A stretch of DNA of 64,000 nucleotides from Kribbella caucasensis (GCF_004361855.1 NZ_SNWQ01000006.1:62001-126000), one strand, 5' to 3'; numbered from the stretch's first letter, positions 17,662 through 27,218 are shown. Made by a program: numbers and translations. The notes: generated from the letters alone by a model not told the origin.

Positions 17662-17695
17662 TCGGACCCCCTGTCCGATCTCTTGACATCTGTCA
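17662..17695 (+). promoter_or_regulatory. Candidate TetR operators and promoter of the TetR-R2lox operon
   Basis: Two symmetric sites lie in the 100 bp before the TetR start: TCGGAC-N5-GTCCGA (17662-17678) and TGACATCTGTCA (17684-17695). TTGACA hexamers occur at 17653-17658 and 17683-17688. The second palindrome overlaps a TTGACA, so repressor binding there would block transcription. Assignment to the adjacent TetR is inferred. Confidence 0.45.
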
Positions 17696-17718
17696 CCAAA
17701 ATGTAAACCCTGGTCGGC

Positions 17719-18303
17719 ATGGACACCTTCGCGGAGCGCACCAAGCGCCGGCTTCGCGACGAACTGCTCGACGCGGCGTACGACGCGCTCGTCGCGGGCG
17801 GGTACGACGGGCTCCGGATGGTCGAGGTCGGCCGCCGGACCGGGGTGTCACGGCAGACCGTCTACAACGAGTTCGGCGACAAGTGGGGTCTGCTGGAAGC
17901 GGTCGCGGCGCGCGAGGCCGAGCGGTTCCTGGTGGACGTGAACGACGCGCTCGCCGAACAGGACGACCCGATCGACGGTCTCCGGGCCGCGATCGAGCGC
18001 GCCCTGGTCCTGGCCGGCGACAACCCGCTGATCAAGGCGGCTCTCGGGCAACCCGGTTCGGACCAGGCCAGTCAGCTGTTGACCACACGGGGGCAGCAGT
18101 TGCTGGAGTTGAGCCACCAACGGCTGGACGCGCACGTTCGCGAGCACTGGCCCGAGGTACCGGCCGAGGACGCGACCACTTGTGTCGACGTCGCGCTGCG
18201 CGTCGTACTGAGCCACATCGTCAATCCCGGCGCCGCCGCCGCGGTGGTCGCCGAGCAGGTAGCGCGTGTCCTCGGTCCGTTCCTGACCAGCAGGAGGCAA
18301 TGA
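17719..18303 (+). CDS. TetR family transcriptional regulator (Rv0232-like)
   Basis: A 194-residue repressor. The HTH covers about residues 15-60, with [32 protein letters not shown] carrying the recognition helix; the rest is a helical ligand-binding and dimer domain. It is translationally coupled to the downstream R2lox gene, sharing the bases of its TGA. In mycobacteria the R2lox gene Rv0233 also follows a TetR gene (Rv0232), so the pair appears conserved. It probably regulates itself and R2lox through the palindromes upstream. The inducer is unknown. Confidence 0.9.
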   Translation: MDTFAERTKRRLRDELLDAAYDALVAGGYDGLRMVEVGRRTGVSRQTVYNEFGDKWGLLEAVAAREAERFLVDVNDALAEQDDPIDGLRAAIERALVLAGDNPLIKAALGQPGSDQASQLLTTRGQQLLELSHQRLDAHVREHWPEVPAEDATTCVDVALRVVLSHIVNPGAAAAVVAEQVARVLGPFLTSRRQ

Positions 18304-19253
18304 TGACGAATCCTCTTCACCGGCAGGGTTTCAGCTCGCTTCGCGCGGGCGGCCTCAACTGGGAGGCGCTACCGCTGCGGCTGTTCGACAAGGGCAACCG
18401 GAAGTTCTGGAATCCGCGCGACATCGACTTCAGCAAGGACGCCGCGGACTGGCAGAACCTGACCGACAACGAGCGGGACAACGCGCTGATGCTGTGCGCA
18501 CAGTTCATCGCCGGCGAGGAGGCGGTCACCGAGGACCTGCAGCCGTTCCTGCAGGCGATGGCGGCGGAGGGCCGGTTCGGTGACGAGATGTACCTGACCC
18601 AGTTCTGCTTCGAGGAGGCCAAGCACACCGCGGTCTTCCGGCTCTGGCTGGACGCGATCGGCGTCACCGAAGACCTGCACCGGTACGTCGAGAACAACCC
18701 TGGGTACCGCGCGATCTTCTACGAGGCCCTCCCGGTCGCGCTCAAGTCACTCGCCGACGACCCGTCCGCGGCGAACCAGGTGCGAGCCTCAGTCACCTAC
18801 AACCACGTGGTGGAAGGGACTTTGGCGCTCACCGGCTACCACGCGTGGAACCTGCTCTGCACCGCCCGCGGCATCCTGCCCGGCATGCAGGAACTCATCC
18901 GCCGGATCGGCGACGACGAACGCCGGCACATGGCCTGGGGCACCTTCACCTGCCGCCGCCACGTCGCCGCCGACGAGTCCAACTGGAAGGTCGTCACCGA
19001 CACGATGGAGGAACTGCTGCCGCACGCCCTGGTCCAGATCCAGTGGGCGCTGGAGAACTCCCCCGAGATCCCACCCGAGATCGACCCCACCGCCCTGATG
19101 ACGTACGCCGGCGACCGAGCCACCCGCCGCCTCGGCGCCATCGAATCCGCCCTCGGCGCCGACGTGGCCGGCATAGACCTCGACTACTCCCCCGAAAAAC
19201 TAGAGGACGTCTTCGGCGCCGAAGACACCGCCGCCCTCGCCGCCGTCCGCTGA
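18303..19253 (+). CDS. R2-like ligand-binding oxidase (R2lox, Rv0233-like)
   Basis: A 316-residue ferritin-fold protein with a Mn/Fe centre, related to ribonucleotide reductase R2. Rv0233 homologues carry a heterodinuclear Mn/Fe site, a Tyr-Val ether crosslink and a bound long-chain fatty acid. All key residues are present, each four positions later than in Rv0233: metal ligands E72, E105, H108, E171, E206 and H209, and the crosslink pair V75 and Y166. The sequence contains [23 protein letters not shown] and [12 protein letters not shown]. The ATG at 18303 is five bases after a perfect AGGAGG; ATG at 18300 is an alternative. It is often annotated as ribonucleotide reductase beta, but the motifs fit R2lox. 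The physiological substrate is unknown. Confidence 0.93.
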   Translation: MTNPLHRQGFSSLRAGGLNWEALPLRLFDKGNRKFWNPRDIDFSKDAADWQNLTDNERDNALMLCAQFIAGEEAVTEDLQPFLQAMAAEGRFGDEMYLTQFCFEEAKHTAVFRLWLDAIGVTEDLHRYVENNPGYRAIFYEALPVALKSLADDPSAANQVRASVTYNHVVEGTLALTGYHAWNLLCTARGILPGMQELIRRIGDDERRHMAWGTFTCRRHVAADESNWKVVTDTMEELLPHALVQIQWALENSPEIPPEIDPTALMTYAGDRATRRLGAIESALGADVAGIDLDYSPEKLEDVFGAEDTAALAAVR

Positions 19254-19259
19254 ACCGCG

Positions 19260-20837
19260 TCAGGGGGCGAGGTTGCGGGCGGCGGGGAGGAGGGTGCCGG
19301 TGAAGTCGAACAGCGCCTGGTTCTCCCAGGCGTTACCGGATGACGGGTCTTCGGGATCCCAACCCGCTCCAGCGGCCGAGGTCCAGGCAGGCTCCCAGTA
19401 GACCGTCCCGATGCCCCGTCCGCCTTCGGCTGAGGCGACTGCATCCTGGACGGCCCTGAAGGCCGCGGCCTGCCCGGTCGGGGTCGCTGGATAGCCGGGT
19501 ACGAGTTGGTCGGGCTGGCGGATGATGTTCTCCCAGGTGGGGGTGTCGTCGGCCAGGGTGAACGGGTACGCCGTCTCGACGACCAGTACGTCGCGGTCGT
19601 ACCGGCTGGACAACGTGGTGACGGCCTCCTGGAGATCGGCCAGGCTGCCGTGCCAGTAGCCGTAGTACGACAGGCCGATCTGGTCGAAGGGGACCTGCCG
19701 GGCGACGACCTCGTCGAACCACCAGGTCAGGCTGCCGATCCCGTTGTTGATGTTGGTCAGGTGCAGCAGCACCTTGGTCGAGGGACTGATCTCCTTCGCC
19801 GCGCGGGCGCCTGACGTCAGGAACGAGGCCAGGTTGTCCCACTGCGCACCATCGACACCGTCGGACGGGTCGACGTCCCAGGTTTGTCCCCATGGCCACA
19901 GCATGCCGGGGTTGATCTCGTTGCCGACCTGTACATAGTCGGCGGTGGCGCCGGCTGCTTTCAGGGCCGCGAGTACGTCGCGGGTGTGCGCGTAAACAGC
20001 GTCCGCCAACTGGGCCGGGCTCATCCCGCGCCAAGCATGTGGAACACCCTGCGCACCTGGATCGGTCCAGCGGTCCGAGTAGTGGAAGTCGACCAGCAAC
20101 TTCATCCCGGCCGACTTGATTCGCTTGCCGGTGGCAACCACGTGGGCCTTGTCGTTGTAGCCGTCGGCCGGGTCGACCCAGACCTTCAGCCGGCCGAGGT
20201 TCATCCCGGACCGCGCCAGGATCCGGACCGCGTCGCCGGATCGGCCGTCGGCATCCGCATAGGTCGCGCCGAACGCTTCGTTCTTCGCCAGACCGGACAG
20301 GTCGCCGCCGCGGATCGACCGGGCAACTCGGCCGCGGGCGACTGCGAGATCGTCGAAGCTCGCCCAAGTGCCGCCCGGTCCGGCCGTGGTCAGGTCGATC
20401 GTGCACCGTTGGCGCCTCGAGACGTACACCGAAGCGGCGGAGCGAACCCAGGCGTCGTCCTGTTCGGTCAGCGCCACCACGGTCGAAACCGTCCGGCCGC
20501 AACCGGCGACCGACAACGTGCTGCCGCTGAGCGAACCACCGGACTTGGCCCAGACGCTGACCGTCCACCAGCCACTCGACGGCAGTTCGATGCTCTGCCG
20601 CGTCGTCACGTGGTAGTCGGCCGCCACCCAGTGGGTCAGCCGGTCACCAGTCCGGCCGCCGCCCTCGATCTTCGCCGCGCCCGCGTCCCCCGACACCTTC
20701 CAGCCGTCCAGCCCTTGCTCAAAGCCGGGGTTGGAAGGACCCACACCGCCGACCGATCCGAGGGCGGGAAGGGAGCTGGTTGCGGCGAGCAACAAAGCGA
20801 GGCACATCAGTGCGGTACTTCGGGCGAGCTGTCGCAT
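19260..20837 (-). CDS. Secreted GH53 arabinogalactan endo-beta-1,4-galactanase
   Basis: A 525-residue exported enzyme. A signal peptide (basic MRQLARS, then the hydrophobic LMCLALLLAAT) ends near residue 30. Residues about 35-170 form a carbohydrate-binding-like beta domain (NPGFEQGLDGW start). Residues about 178-520 are the GH53 barrel, beginning RGGDLSGLAKNEAFGATYADADG. The acid/base is E307 (VGNEINPG) and the nucleophile E421 (VVETAYPF). It cleaves beta-1,4-galactan side chains of pectin. The ATG at 20837 is chosen because a GAGGAG ribosome-binding site precedes it; a GTG 15 nt upstream would put that site inside the gene. It lies 22 bp after the GH42 gene in one operon, comparable to ganB of Bacillus subtilis. 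Confidence 0.93.
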   Translation of the reverse strand: MRQLARSTALMCLALLLAATSSLPALGSVGGVGPSNPGFEQGLDGWKVSGDAGAAKIEGGGRTGDRLTHWVAADYHVTTRQSIELPSSGWWTVSVWAKSGGSLSGSTLSVAGCGRTVSTVVALTEQDDAWVRSAASVYVSRRQRCTIDLTTAGPGGTWASFDDLAVARGRVARSIRGGDLSGLAKNEAFGATYADADGRSGDAVRILARSGMNLGRLKVWVDPADGYNDKAHVVATGKRIKSAGMKLLVDFHYSDRWTDPGAQGVPHAWRGMSPAQLADAVYAHTRDVLAALKAAGATADYVQVGNEINPGMLWPWGQTWDVDPSDGVDGAQWDNLASFLTSGARAAKEISPSTKVLLHLTNINNGIGSLTWWFDEVVARQVPFDQIGLSYYGYWHGSLADLQEAVTTLSSRYDRDVLVVETAYPFTLADDTPTWENIIRQPDQLVPGYPATPTGQAAAFRAVQDAVASAEGGRGIGTVYWEPAWTSAAGAGWDPEDPSSGNAWENQALFDFTGTLLPAARNLAP

Positions 20838-20859
20838 GGCGAAACTCCTCACACAGTGG

Positions 20860-22860
20860 TCAGATCCGGATCACGCGGGCGCCGCCGGCCTCGAGCTTCA
20901 GCGACTCACCCGACTCTCCGGAGAGCAAATCGGTGCCGCCGACCGGCAGATCCACCGGCCGGTTGCTGTGGTTAATCGCAATCAGGTACTCCGAGTCCCC
21001 GTGACGCCGGATGATCTCGACGTCTGCCGGCCCGAAACCCGGCTCGATCCCGGCATCCTGATACGCCCGGCGCAGTACGACCGACAGTTCGTCCACACCC
21101 AGTCGGGTAGACACATAGAAGGCAGAACCAGCACCCAACGAGTTCCGGGTAATGGCCGGTTTCCCCGCCCCAGGGCCGTCCTCGAAGGCGGCGATCACCT
21201 CAGCCCCGTCCAACGCGACGTCGTCCGCCCAAACATCACCGCTGATCCCGTCAAGACTCAGCCGGACTGTCTCCCCCGAACGCAACGGCAGGAACTCCTC
21301 GACCGTCAGCCCGAGCACGTCCCGCAGCGGCGCCACATAACCACCGGCATGCACAGCGTCGTACTCGTCCACGATGGCCGAGAAGTACGACACCACCAAC
21401 GTGCCACCACCCTCGACATAGGAGCGAAGGTTGCTAGCGGCAACTTCAGTGAGCAGGTACGACGCCGGCGCGACGACGAGCTTGTACGCCGACAGGTCGG
21501 ACTCCGGATGCGCGAAGTCGACCGTCAAACCGTCACGCCAGAGCCGGTCGTAGAAGGCGTCAACCCGTTCGCGATGGGACAGGTCCTCGCTCGGTCGCCA
21601 CTCCAGATCCTGCGCCCAGAAGGACTCCCAGTCCCACAGCACGGCCACCTCCGCCCGCACTTCGGAACCCAGCACCTCATCGAGCCGGCCGAGCCCCTGG
21701 CCAAGTGAGCAGACCTCCGACCAGACCCTGCTACTCGTCCCCGCATGAGGAAGCATCGCCGAGTGGAACTTCTCCGCGCCGGACCGGGATGCCTTCCACT
21801 GGAAGAACATCACCGCGTCGGCGCCTCGACCCAGGTGCGCCAGAGCGTTCCGGGCCAGCTCCCCCGACCGCTTGGCCAGGTTGCGGGGCTGCCAGTTCAC
21901 GCCCGAGGTCGAGTGCTCCATCAGGATCCATGGACGGCCGCGCGCGATCGACCGGGTCAGATCGGCCGACAACGCCAGACCGACGTGGCTGCGTGGATCC
22001 GCGGCGACCAGATAGTGGTCGTTGGCAACGATGTCGACCTCGTCGGCCCACTTCCACAGGTCCACCGACGGACAGGTCCCGGCCATGAAGTTCGTGGTGA
22101 TCGGCACGCCTGAACACTCGGCCCGGATCGCGTCCCGTTCGGCGATGAAGCACTGCAGCAGGGCGTCCGAGGTGAACCGCGCGAAGTCCAGCCGCTGGGC
22201 CGGATTCACCACGCTGGCGGACACGGCCGGCGCCGACACGTGTTCCCATTCGCCGTACCGCTGACCCCAGAACGTCGTACCCCAAGCTTGGTTGAGCGCG
22301 TCCAGCGAGCCGTACCGATCACGCAGCCAAGCACGAAAGGCGCGGATGCTGGCCGAGGAATAGCAGTCCGACACCGGCGCGCCGTACTCGTTGTGGACAT
22401 GCCAGACGGCCAGCGCCGGATGCGTGCCGTATCGCTTGGCCAGTTCGCGGGCGATCGACGTACTGGCCTCCCGGTACGCCGCTGAGCTGGGGCTGGCCAT
22501 GCCGCGGGAGCCGAAACCGAGGACGGTCCCATCCCGTGTGACCACGCGCGCCTCGGGGTGCTGGTGGAAGAACCAGGCGGGCGGCGACGCGGTCGGCGTA
22601 CCGAGGCTGATCCGGATCCCGGCGTCGTGCAGGAGCTCGAACAAACGATCCAGCCAGCCGAAGCCGTACTCGCCCGGCCGCGGCTCGATCAGGGCCCACG
22701 AGAACACCCCGATGCTGACCAGGTTGACGCCCGCCTGCCGCATCAGTTCGATGTCGGCCGGCCAGGTCTCCTCGGGCCACTGCTCCGGGTTGTAGTCGCC
22801 CCCGTAGCTGATCGCGCCCACACCGGGCAGCCAGCCCCGCCCGTCACCCTGGGATGTCAC
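20860..22860 (-). CDS. GH42 beta-galactosidase
   Basis: A 666-residue intracellular glycoside hydrolase that removes galactose from imported galacto-oligosaccharides. It begins with the family's YGGDYNPEQWPEETW block. The acid/base is E158 (HVHNEYG) and the nucleophile E315 (ILMEHSTS). The barrel is followed by a trimerisation domain (about 390-590) and a C-terminal beta domain. There is no signal peptide. The start is GTG at 22860 with AGGAG five bases upstream; an in-frame extension upstream would cross the operator and is rejected. It is first in an operon with the GH53 gene and divergent from the ABC transporter, like ganA in the B. subtilis galactan locus. Confidence 0.93.
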   Translation of the reverse strand: MTSQGDGRGWLPGVGAISYGGDYNPEQWPEETWPADIELMRQAGVNLVSIGVFSWALIEPRPGEYGFGWLDRLFELLHDAGIRISLGTPTASPPAWFFHQHPEARVVTRDGTVLGFGSRGMASPSSAAYREASTSIARELAKRYGTHPALAVWHVHNEYGAPVSDCYSSASIRAFRAWLRDRYGSLDALNQAWGTTFWGQRYGEWEHVSAPAVSASVVNPAQRLDFARFTSDALLQCFIAERDAIRAECSGVPITTNFMAGTCPSVDLWKWADEVDIVANDHYLVAADPRSHVGLALSADLTRSIARGRPWILMEHSTSGVNWQPRNLAKRSGELARNALAHLGRGADAVMFFQWKASRSGAEKFHSAMLPHAGTSSRVWSEVCSLGQGLGRLDEVLGSEVRAEVAVLWDWESFWAQDLEWRPSEDLSHRERVDAFYDRLWRDGLTVDFAHPESDLSAYKLVVAPASYLLTEVAASNLRSYVEGGGTLVVSYFSAIVDEYDAVHAGGYVAPLRDVLGLTVEEFLPLRSGETVRLSLDGISGDVWADDVALDGAEVIAAFEDGPGAGKPAITRNSLGAGSAFYVSTRLGVDELSVVLRRAYQDAGIEPGFGPADVEIIRRHGDSEYLIAINHSNRPVDLPVGGTDLLSGESGESLKLEAGGARVIRI

Positions 22861-22875
22861 TCGGACTCCTTCACT

Positions 22876-22891
22876 CTGTGCACGCACACAG
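22876..22891. promoter_or_regulatory. LacI-type operator, GH42 side
   Basis: CTGTGCACGCACACAG, 16 bp with CTGTG/CACAG arms and a central CG, lies 15 bp upstream of the GH42 start. It shares the pattern CTGTGNACGNNCACAG with the site at 22964. It is a predicted site for the LacI regulator encoded at 26184. Confidence 0.7.
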
Positions 22892-22963
22892 CCGGTCAGC
22901 TCGGTGCAACAGCAAGGAAACAGGATGAAACCTCCTGTTGACAAGAGCCGGAATCCGCCATCA

Positions 22964-22979
22964 CTGTGAACGTGCACAG
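22964..22979. promoter_or_regulatory. LacI-type operator, ABC transporter side
   Basis: CTGTGAACGTGCACAG lies 62 bp upstream of the solute-binding protein gene and 20 bp after a TTGACA (22938-22943), where it would cover the -10/+1 region. It is the partner of the operator at 22876, spaced 88 bp centre to centre, which would allow looping or coordinated repression of both divergent operons. Confidence 0.7.
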
Positions 22980-23040
22980 CCCAATCGGCCCGCAGTCAGC
23001 GCGGCAACGGCTACGGGCGCTCCCTGAGGAGGAGAAAGCA

Positions 23041-24354
23041 ATGCGACGACACATTGGCCTGGGGCTGACGGCATTCGCCGCGGCCGCCGCGCTGCTGCTG
23101 GCGGGATGCTCCGGCAGTGACGAGCCGGCCGCCGAGCAAGGGCCGAAGGAGAACGTCAAGCTCACGTTCTGGACCTGGGCTCCGAACATGGACAAGGTGG
23201 TCGCGACCTGGAACGCCGCGCACCCCGAGATCCAGGTGACCGTGAACAAGCAGGACGGCGGCGACCCGGCCGTCACCAAACTGCTCACCGCGATCAAGGC
23301 CGGCAGCGGCGCCCCCGACGTGATGCAGGCCGAGTACCAGAAGATCCCGACCCTGGTGTCCGCCGACGCCCTCGCCGACCTCACCGGCAAGCTCGACCAG
23401 GGCACCGCCGGCCACTTCCCGGAGACCGTCTGGAAGTCCGTCACCCTCGGCACCGACGCCGTTTACGGCGTACCGCAGGACTCCGGGCCGATGCAGTTCT
23501 ACTACCGGACCGACATCTTCAAGCAGTACGGCCTGCAGGTGCCGACCACCTGGGACGAGTACGCGCAGGTGGCCCGGAAGCTGCATGCGGCCGACCCGAA
23601 GAAGTACCTGGGCACCTTCTCGGCGAACGACCCCGGCTGGTTCGCCGGGCTGGCTCAACAGGCCGGTGCGTCCTGGTGGAGCATCGACGGCGAGTCCTGG
23701 TCGGTGTCCGTCGACGACGAGCCGACCGTCAAGGTCGCCGACTTCTGGGGTGGCCTGGTCCAGGACGGCGTGATCGACAACAAGCCGATGTACACCCCGG
23801 AGTGGAACGCCGCGCTCAACAACGGCACTCAGGTCGGCTGGCTCTCCGCCATCTGGGCGCCCGGCGTACTCGAGGGCAACGCCGCCGCCACCAAGGGCAA
23901 GTGGGCGATGGCACCGATGCCGCAATGGACGCCGGACCAGCCGGCCACCGGCAACTGGGGCGGCTCCGCGACCTCGGTGACCTCGCAGTCCAAGCATCCC
24001 GCCGAAGCGGCCAAGTTCATCGAGTGGCTGAACACCTCTCCCGAGGCCGTCACCGCGCTTGCCAAGGTCAGTGGCGTCTACCCGTCCGACCAGCCTGGTC
24101 AGGCGGCTGCGCTGTCGGCGCCGCCGGCCTTCTTCGCCAACCAGCCGGACTTCTACCCGAAGGCCGCCGAGATCGCCAAGACCGCCCGCAGCTTCACCTT
24201 CGGTCCCAACGTCAACGTCGCGTACTCCGCCTACACCGACGAGTTCGGCAAGGCCGCGCAGGCGAAGTCCAAGGCTGGGTTCACCGCCGCGATCAAGGCG
24301 ATGCAGACCACCACCCTGGAGAACCTCAAGAGTTCCGGGTTCTCGGTCAAGTGA
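23041..24354 (+). CDS. Sugar ABC transporter substrate-binding lipoprotein
   Basis: A 437-residue lipoprotein of the CUT1 family that captures oligosaccharides outside the membrane. A signal peptide ends in the lipobox LLAGC, with Cys near residue 23. The mature protein has the family-1 fold signatures KLTFWTWAP, YGVPQDSGPM and FSANDPGWFAGLAQQAG. The ATG at 23041 follows GAGGAGGAG; an in-frame ATG 75 nt upstream would displace the signal peptide. The two permease genes follow with 4-nt overlaps. The GH53/GH42 context points to galacto-oligosaccharides, comparable to GanS. Confidence 0.92.
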   Translation: MRRHIGLGLTAFAAAAALLLAGCSGSDEPAAEQGPKENVKLTFWTWAPNMDKVVATWNAAHPEIQVTVNKQDGGDPAVTKLLTAIKAGSGAPDVMQAEYQKIPTLVSADALADLTGKLDQGTAGHFPETVWKSVTLGTDAVYGVPQDSGPMQFYYRTDIFKQYGLQVPTTWDEYAQVARKLHAADPKKYLGTFSANDPGWFAGLAQQAGASWWSIDGESWSVSVDDEPTVKVADFWGGLVQDGVIDNKPMYTPEWNAALNNGTQVGWLSAIWAPGVLEGNAAATKGKWAMAPMPQWTPDQPATGNWGGSATSVTSQSKHPAEAAKFIEWLNTSPEAVTALAKVSGVYPSDQPGQAAALSAPPAFFANQPDFYPKAAEIAKTARSFTFGPNVNVAYSAYTDEFGKAAQAKSKAGFTAAIKAMQTTTLENLKSSGFSVK

Positions 24355-25298
24355 GCACTGGTCAGGTGAGCACCGGCAGCCGGGCGGCAACTCGTCGCCC
24401 GCGCCGGTCGCTCGCGCCGTACGCGTTCCTCGCCCCGGCGGTCCTGCTGTTCGCCGCGTTCCTCGCCCTGCCGATCGGGTACGCCGTGTACCTGAGCCTG
24501 CGTACCGTCAAGGTGCGCGGGCTCGGGCTCGGCAAGGGATCGCGCGAGCAGGTCTGGGCCGGGCTGTCGAACTACTCCAAGGCGCTGACCGACCCGGACT
24601 TCGCCGCCAGCGTGCTCCGGGTCGCGGCGTACGGCGTGATCGTCGTGCCGACCATGCTCGGTCTGGCCCTGCTCTTCGCGTTGCTGCTGGACACTCCGAG
24701 GGCCCGGGCGCGGAAGTTCTCCCGGCTGGCGATCTTCCTCCCGTACGCCGTGCCGGCCGTCATCTCCTCACTGCTGTGGGGTTTCCTCTACCTGCCGTCG
24801 GTGAGCCCGTTCCATCACGTCGCCGATCGGCTCGGGTGGCCCCTGCCCGACCTGTTGTCGTCCGGCAACGTGATCTTCGCGGTCGCCAACATCGCTGTCT
24901 GGGGCGGTGTCGGGTTCAACATGGTGGTGATCTACACCGCGCTGAAGGCGATCCCGAGCGAGATCTACGAGGCGGCCGAGCTGGACGGGTGCGGGCAGAT
25001 CGCGATCGCCTGGCGGATCAAGGTCCCGGTGGTGCTGCCCTCGCTGATCATGACGTTCGTCTTCTCGCTGATCGCCACTCTGCAGGTGTTCGCCGAGCCG
25101 GTGACGTTGCGGCCGCTGACGAACACGATCTCCAGCACCTGGACACCGCTGATGAAGGTGTACCGGGACGCCTTCACCCGAGACGATCTGCACTCGGCGG
25201 CGGCCACGTCGGTGATCCTCGCCTTCGCGACGTTCGTGCTGTCGTACGGCTTCCTGCGGCTGGTCCAGAGCCGCGCGTTCGGTCAGGAGAACCGATGA
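24351..25298 (+). CDS. Sugar ABC transporter permease, first subunit
   Basis: A 315-residue permease of the MalF type with six or seven membrane segments. The cytoplasmic EAA loop is EIYEAAELDGCGQIAIAWRIKVPVVLP, the contact site for the ATPase. The start is GTG at 24351, overlapping the TGA of the binding protein (GTGA); a second in-frame GTG lies 15 nt further on. It works with the next gene as a heterodimer importing oligosaccharides. No ATPase gene is in the cluster. Confidence 0.92.
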   Translation: MSTGQVSTGSRAATRRPRRSLAPYAFLAPAVLLFAAFLALPIGYAVYLSLRTVKVRGLGLGKGSREQVWAGLSNYSKALTDPDFAASVLRVAAYGVIVVPTMLGLALLFALLLDTPRARARKFSRLAIFLPYAVPAVISSLLWGFLYLPSVSPFHHVADRLGWPLPDLLSSGNVIFAVANIAVWGGVGFNMVVIYTALKAIPSEIYEAAELDGCGQIAIAWRIKVPVVLPSLIMTFVFSLIATLQVFAEPVTLRPLTNTISSTWTPLMKVYRDAFTRDDLHSAAATSVILAFATFVLSYGFLRLVQSRAFGQENR

Positions 25299-26182
25299 CC
25301 ACTCTCGCCCCCGAGCGGACCATTCAGCCGGTGAGCACCCCAGTACGCCGCCCGACGTCGCGCAGTCCGGTCGCGACGGCGATCCTGCTGGTCGGAGCGG
25401 CGTACTGCCTGCTGCCGGTGTTGTGGGTGCTGATCGCGTCGTCCAAGAGTGGCGCCGAGTTGTTCTCCACCTTCACGTTCAGCCCGTCGACGCATCTGTT
25501 CGACAACATCGCCGACCTCTCGGCGTACCGGGGTGGCCTGTTCTGGCGCTGGATGGCCAACACGACCCTGTACGCCGGAGTCGGCGGGCTGCTGTCCACG
25601 ATCGTGTCGGCAGCGGCCGGGTACGGGCTGGCGAAGTACACGTTCATCGGTAAGCAGGCGACGTTCAACGTCCTGCTGGCCGGAGTCCTTGTGCCGAGTG
25701 TGGTGCTGGCGGTCCCGCAGTACCTGTTGCTGGCGAAGCTCGGGCTGACCAATACGTACTGGGCCGTGCTGCTGCCGAGCATCATCAGCCCGTACGGCAT
25801 CTACCTGGCCCGGATCTACGCGGCCGCGGCCGTTCCCGACGATCTGGTGGAGGCGGCTCGTACCGACGGCGCCGGCGACTTCCTGATCTTCCGGTCGATC
25901 GCGGTCCCGCTGATGGCGCCCGGTCTGGTGACGGTGTTCCTGTTCCAGTTCGTGGCGATCTGGAACAACTTCCTGCTGCCGTACATCATGCTCGGCAACG
26001 ACCAACTGTTCCCGCTCACGGTCGGTCTGTCGGGGCTGCTGAACCAGGGCGCGTCCCAACCCAGCCTGTACACCTCTGTCGTAACCGGGTCGCTGCTGTC
26101 GATCGTGCCGTTGGTCGCCCTGTTCCTCACTCTGCAGCGGTACTGGAAGGTCGACCTCGCGGCCGGCGCGGTGAAGAGTTGA
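25295..26182 (+). CDS. Sugar ABC transporter permease, second subunit
   Basis: A 295-residue MalG-type permease with six membrane segments and the EAA loop DDLVEAARTDGAGDFLIFRSIAVPLMAPG. It starts with an ATGA overlap with the first permease, preceded by AGGAG. It pairs with that permease and probably with a shared MsiK-like ATPase encoded elsewhere, as is usual for actinobacterial CUT1 transporters. Confidence 0.92.
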   Translation: MTTLAPERTIQPVSTPVRRPTSRSPVATAILLVGAAYCLLPVLWVLIASSKSGAELFSTFTFSPSTHLFDNIADLSAYRGGLFWRWMANTTLYAGVGGLLSTIVSAAAGYGLAKYTFIGKQATFNVLLAGVLVPSVVLAVPQYLLLAKLGLTNTYWAVLLPSIISPYGIYLARIYAAAAVPDDLVEAARTDGAGDFLIFRSIAVPLMAPGLVTVFLFQFVAIWNNFLLPYIMLGNDQLFPLTVGLSGLLNQGASQPSLYTSVVTGSLLSIVPLVALFLTLQRYWKVDLAAGAVKS

Positions 26183-26183
26183 G

Positions 26184-27218
26184 GTGGAACTAAACTCTCG
26201 GCGTGTGGAGCAGAACGGCAGCCGCAGGCGACCGACCATCAAGGACGTGGCCGCCGTCGCCGGCGTGTCCCGCGGTACCGTCTCGCGGGTGCTGAACGGC
26301 GGCCACTGGGTCTCCCCGGAGGCGCTCACCGCCGTCCAGGCGGCGATCAAGTCGACCGGATACGCCGCCAACCGGCACGCACGCAGCCTGGTCACCGGAC
26401 GGGCGAACTCGGTCGCCTTCCTACTGACCGAGCCGCAGCAACTGCTGTTCGAGGACCCGAACTTCTCGGTGCTGCTACGCGGCGCCGCGGACGCGCTGGC
26501 GAAACGCGACATGCCGCTGCTGCTGATGGTGGCCGGTACCGCGGAGGAACGACGCCGCGTCACCGACTACGTCACCGCCGGCCACGTCGACGGCGTACTG
26601 CTGATCTCGTCGCACGCCGGCAACCCGGTGGTCGGCTCGTTGTTGCGCGAGGGAGTCCCGACCGTCGCCTGCGGGACGTCGCTCGGCCACGAAGGCAAGA
26701 TCGGGTACGTCGCCGCCGACGACGTGGCCGGGGCGCGGGAAATGGTCCGGCACCTCCGCGACACCGGTCGCCGGCACATCGCAACGATCACCGGACCGCT
26801 GGACACGCCTGGCGGAGTCCAGCGGCTGCAGGGGTACCGCGAGGAGCTCGGTGACGCCTACGACGAAGGACTCGTTGCCAACGGCGACTATTCGAGGCTC
26901 GGCGGACAGCGTGCGATGGCGGACCTGCTCGCCGCCCGGCCGGAGATCGACGCGGTGTTCGTCGCCTCCGACCTGATGGCGGCCGGTGCCCTGACCACCC
27001 TGGCCGCGCAGGGCCGACGAGTCCCGGACGACGTGGCAGTCGGCGGCTTCGACGACTCCTATCTCGCCGCCGCGCTGAGTCCGGCCCTCACCACGATGCG
27101 GCAACCCTTCGAACGAATCAGCAGCGAAATGGTCCGCCTACTAGGCGACGTCATCAACGGCGAACAACCAGCCGCCGTGATCCTTCCAACCACCCTGGTC
27201 CGCCGCGACTCGACCTGA
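26184..27218 (+). CDS. LacI family regulator of the galactan locus
   Basis: A 344-residue regulator. The N-terminal HTH reads TIKDVAAVAGVSRGTVSRVLNGG (about residues 18-40), with a hinge helix near 63, followed by a periplasmic-binding-protein-like effector domain (GHVDGVLLISS, GFDDSYLAAALSPALTTMRQP). GTG at 26184 comes one base after the permease stop; GTG at 26205 is an alternative, preceded by TAAACT, and would give a leaderless message. Its position at the end of the transporter operon and the two matching operators at 22876 and 22964 make it the likely repressor of this locus, with galactose or a galacto-oligosaccharide as inducer. Confidence 0.9.
   Translation: MELNSRRVEQNGSRRRPTIKDVAAVAGVSRGTVSRVLNGGHWVSPEALTAVQAAIKSTGYAANRHARSLVTGRANSVAFLLTEPQQLLFEDPNFSVLLRGAADALAKRDMPLLLMVAGTAEERRRVTDYVTAGHVDGVLLISSHAGNPVVGSLLREGVPTVACGTSLGHEGKIGYVAADDVAGAREMVRHLRDTGRRHIATITGPLDTPGGVQRLQGYREELGDAYDEGLVANGDYSRLGGQRAMADLLAARPEIDAVFVASDLMAAGALTTLAAQGRRVPDDVAVGGFDDSYLAAALSPALTTMRQPFERISSEMVRLLGDVINGEQPAAVILPTTLVRRDST

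Noticed and set aside
22861..22977. Longer GH42 start extending through the operator
   Set aside because: GTG at 22860 has a well-spaced AGGAG, and the extension contains Cys-rich non-conserved sequence over the regulatory region.
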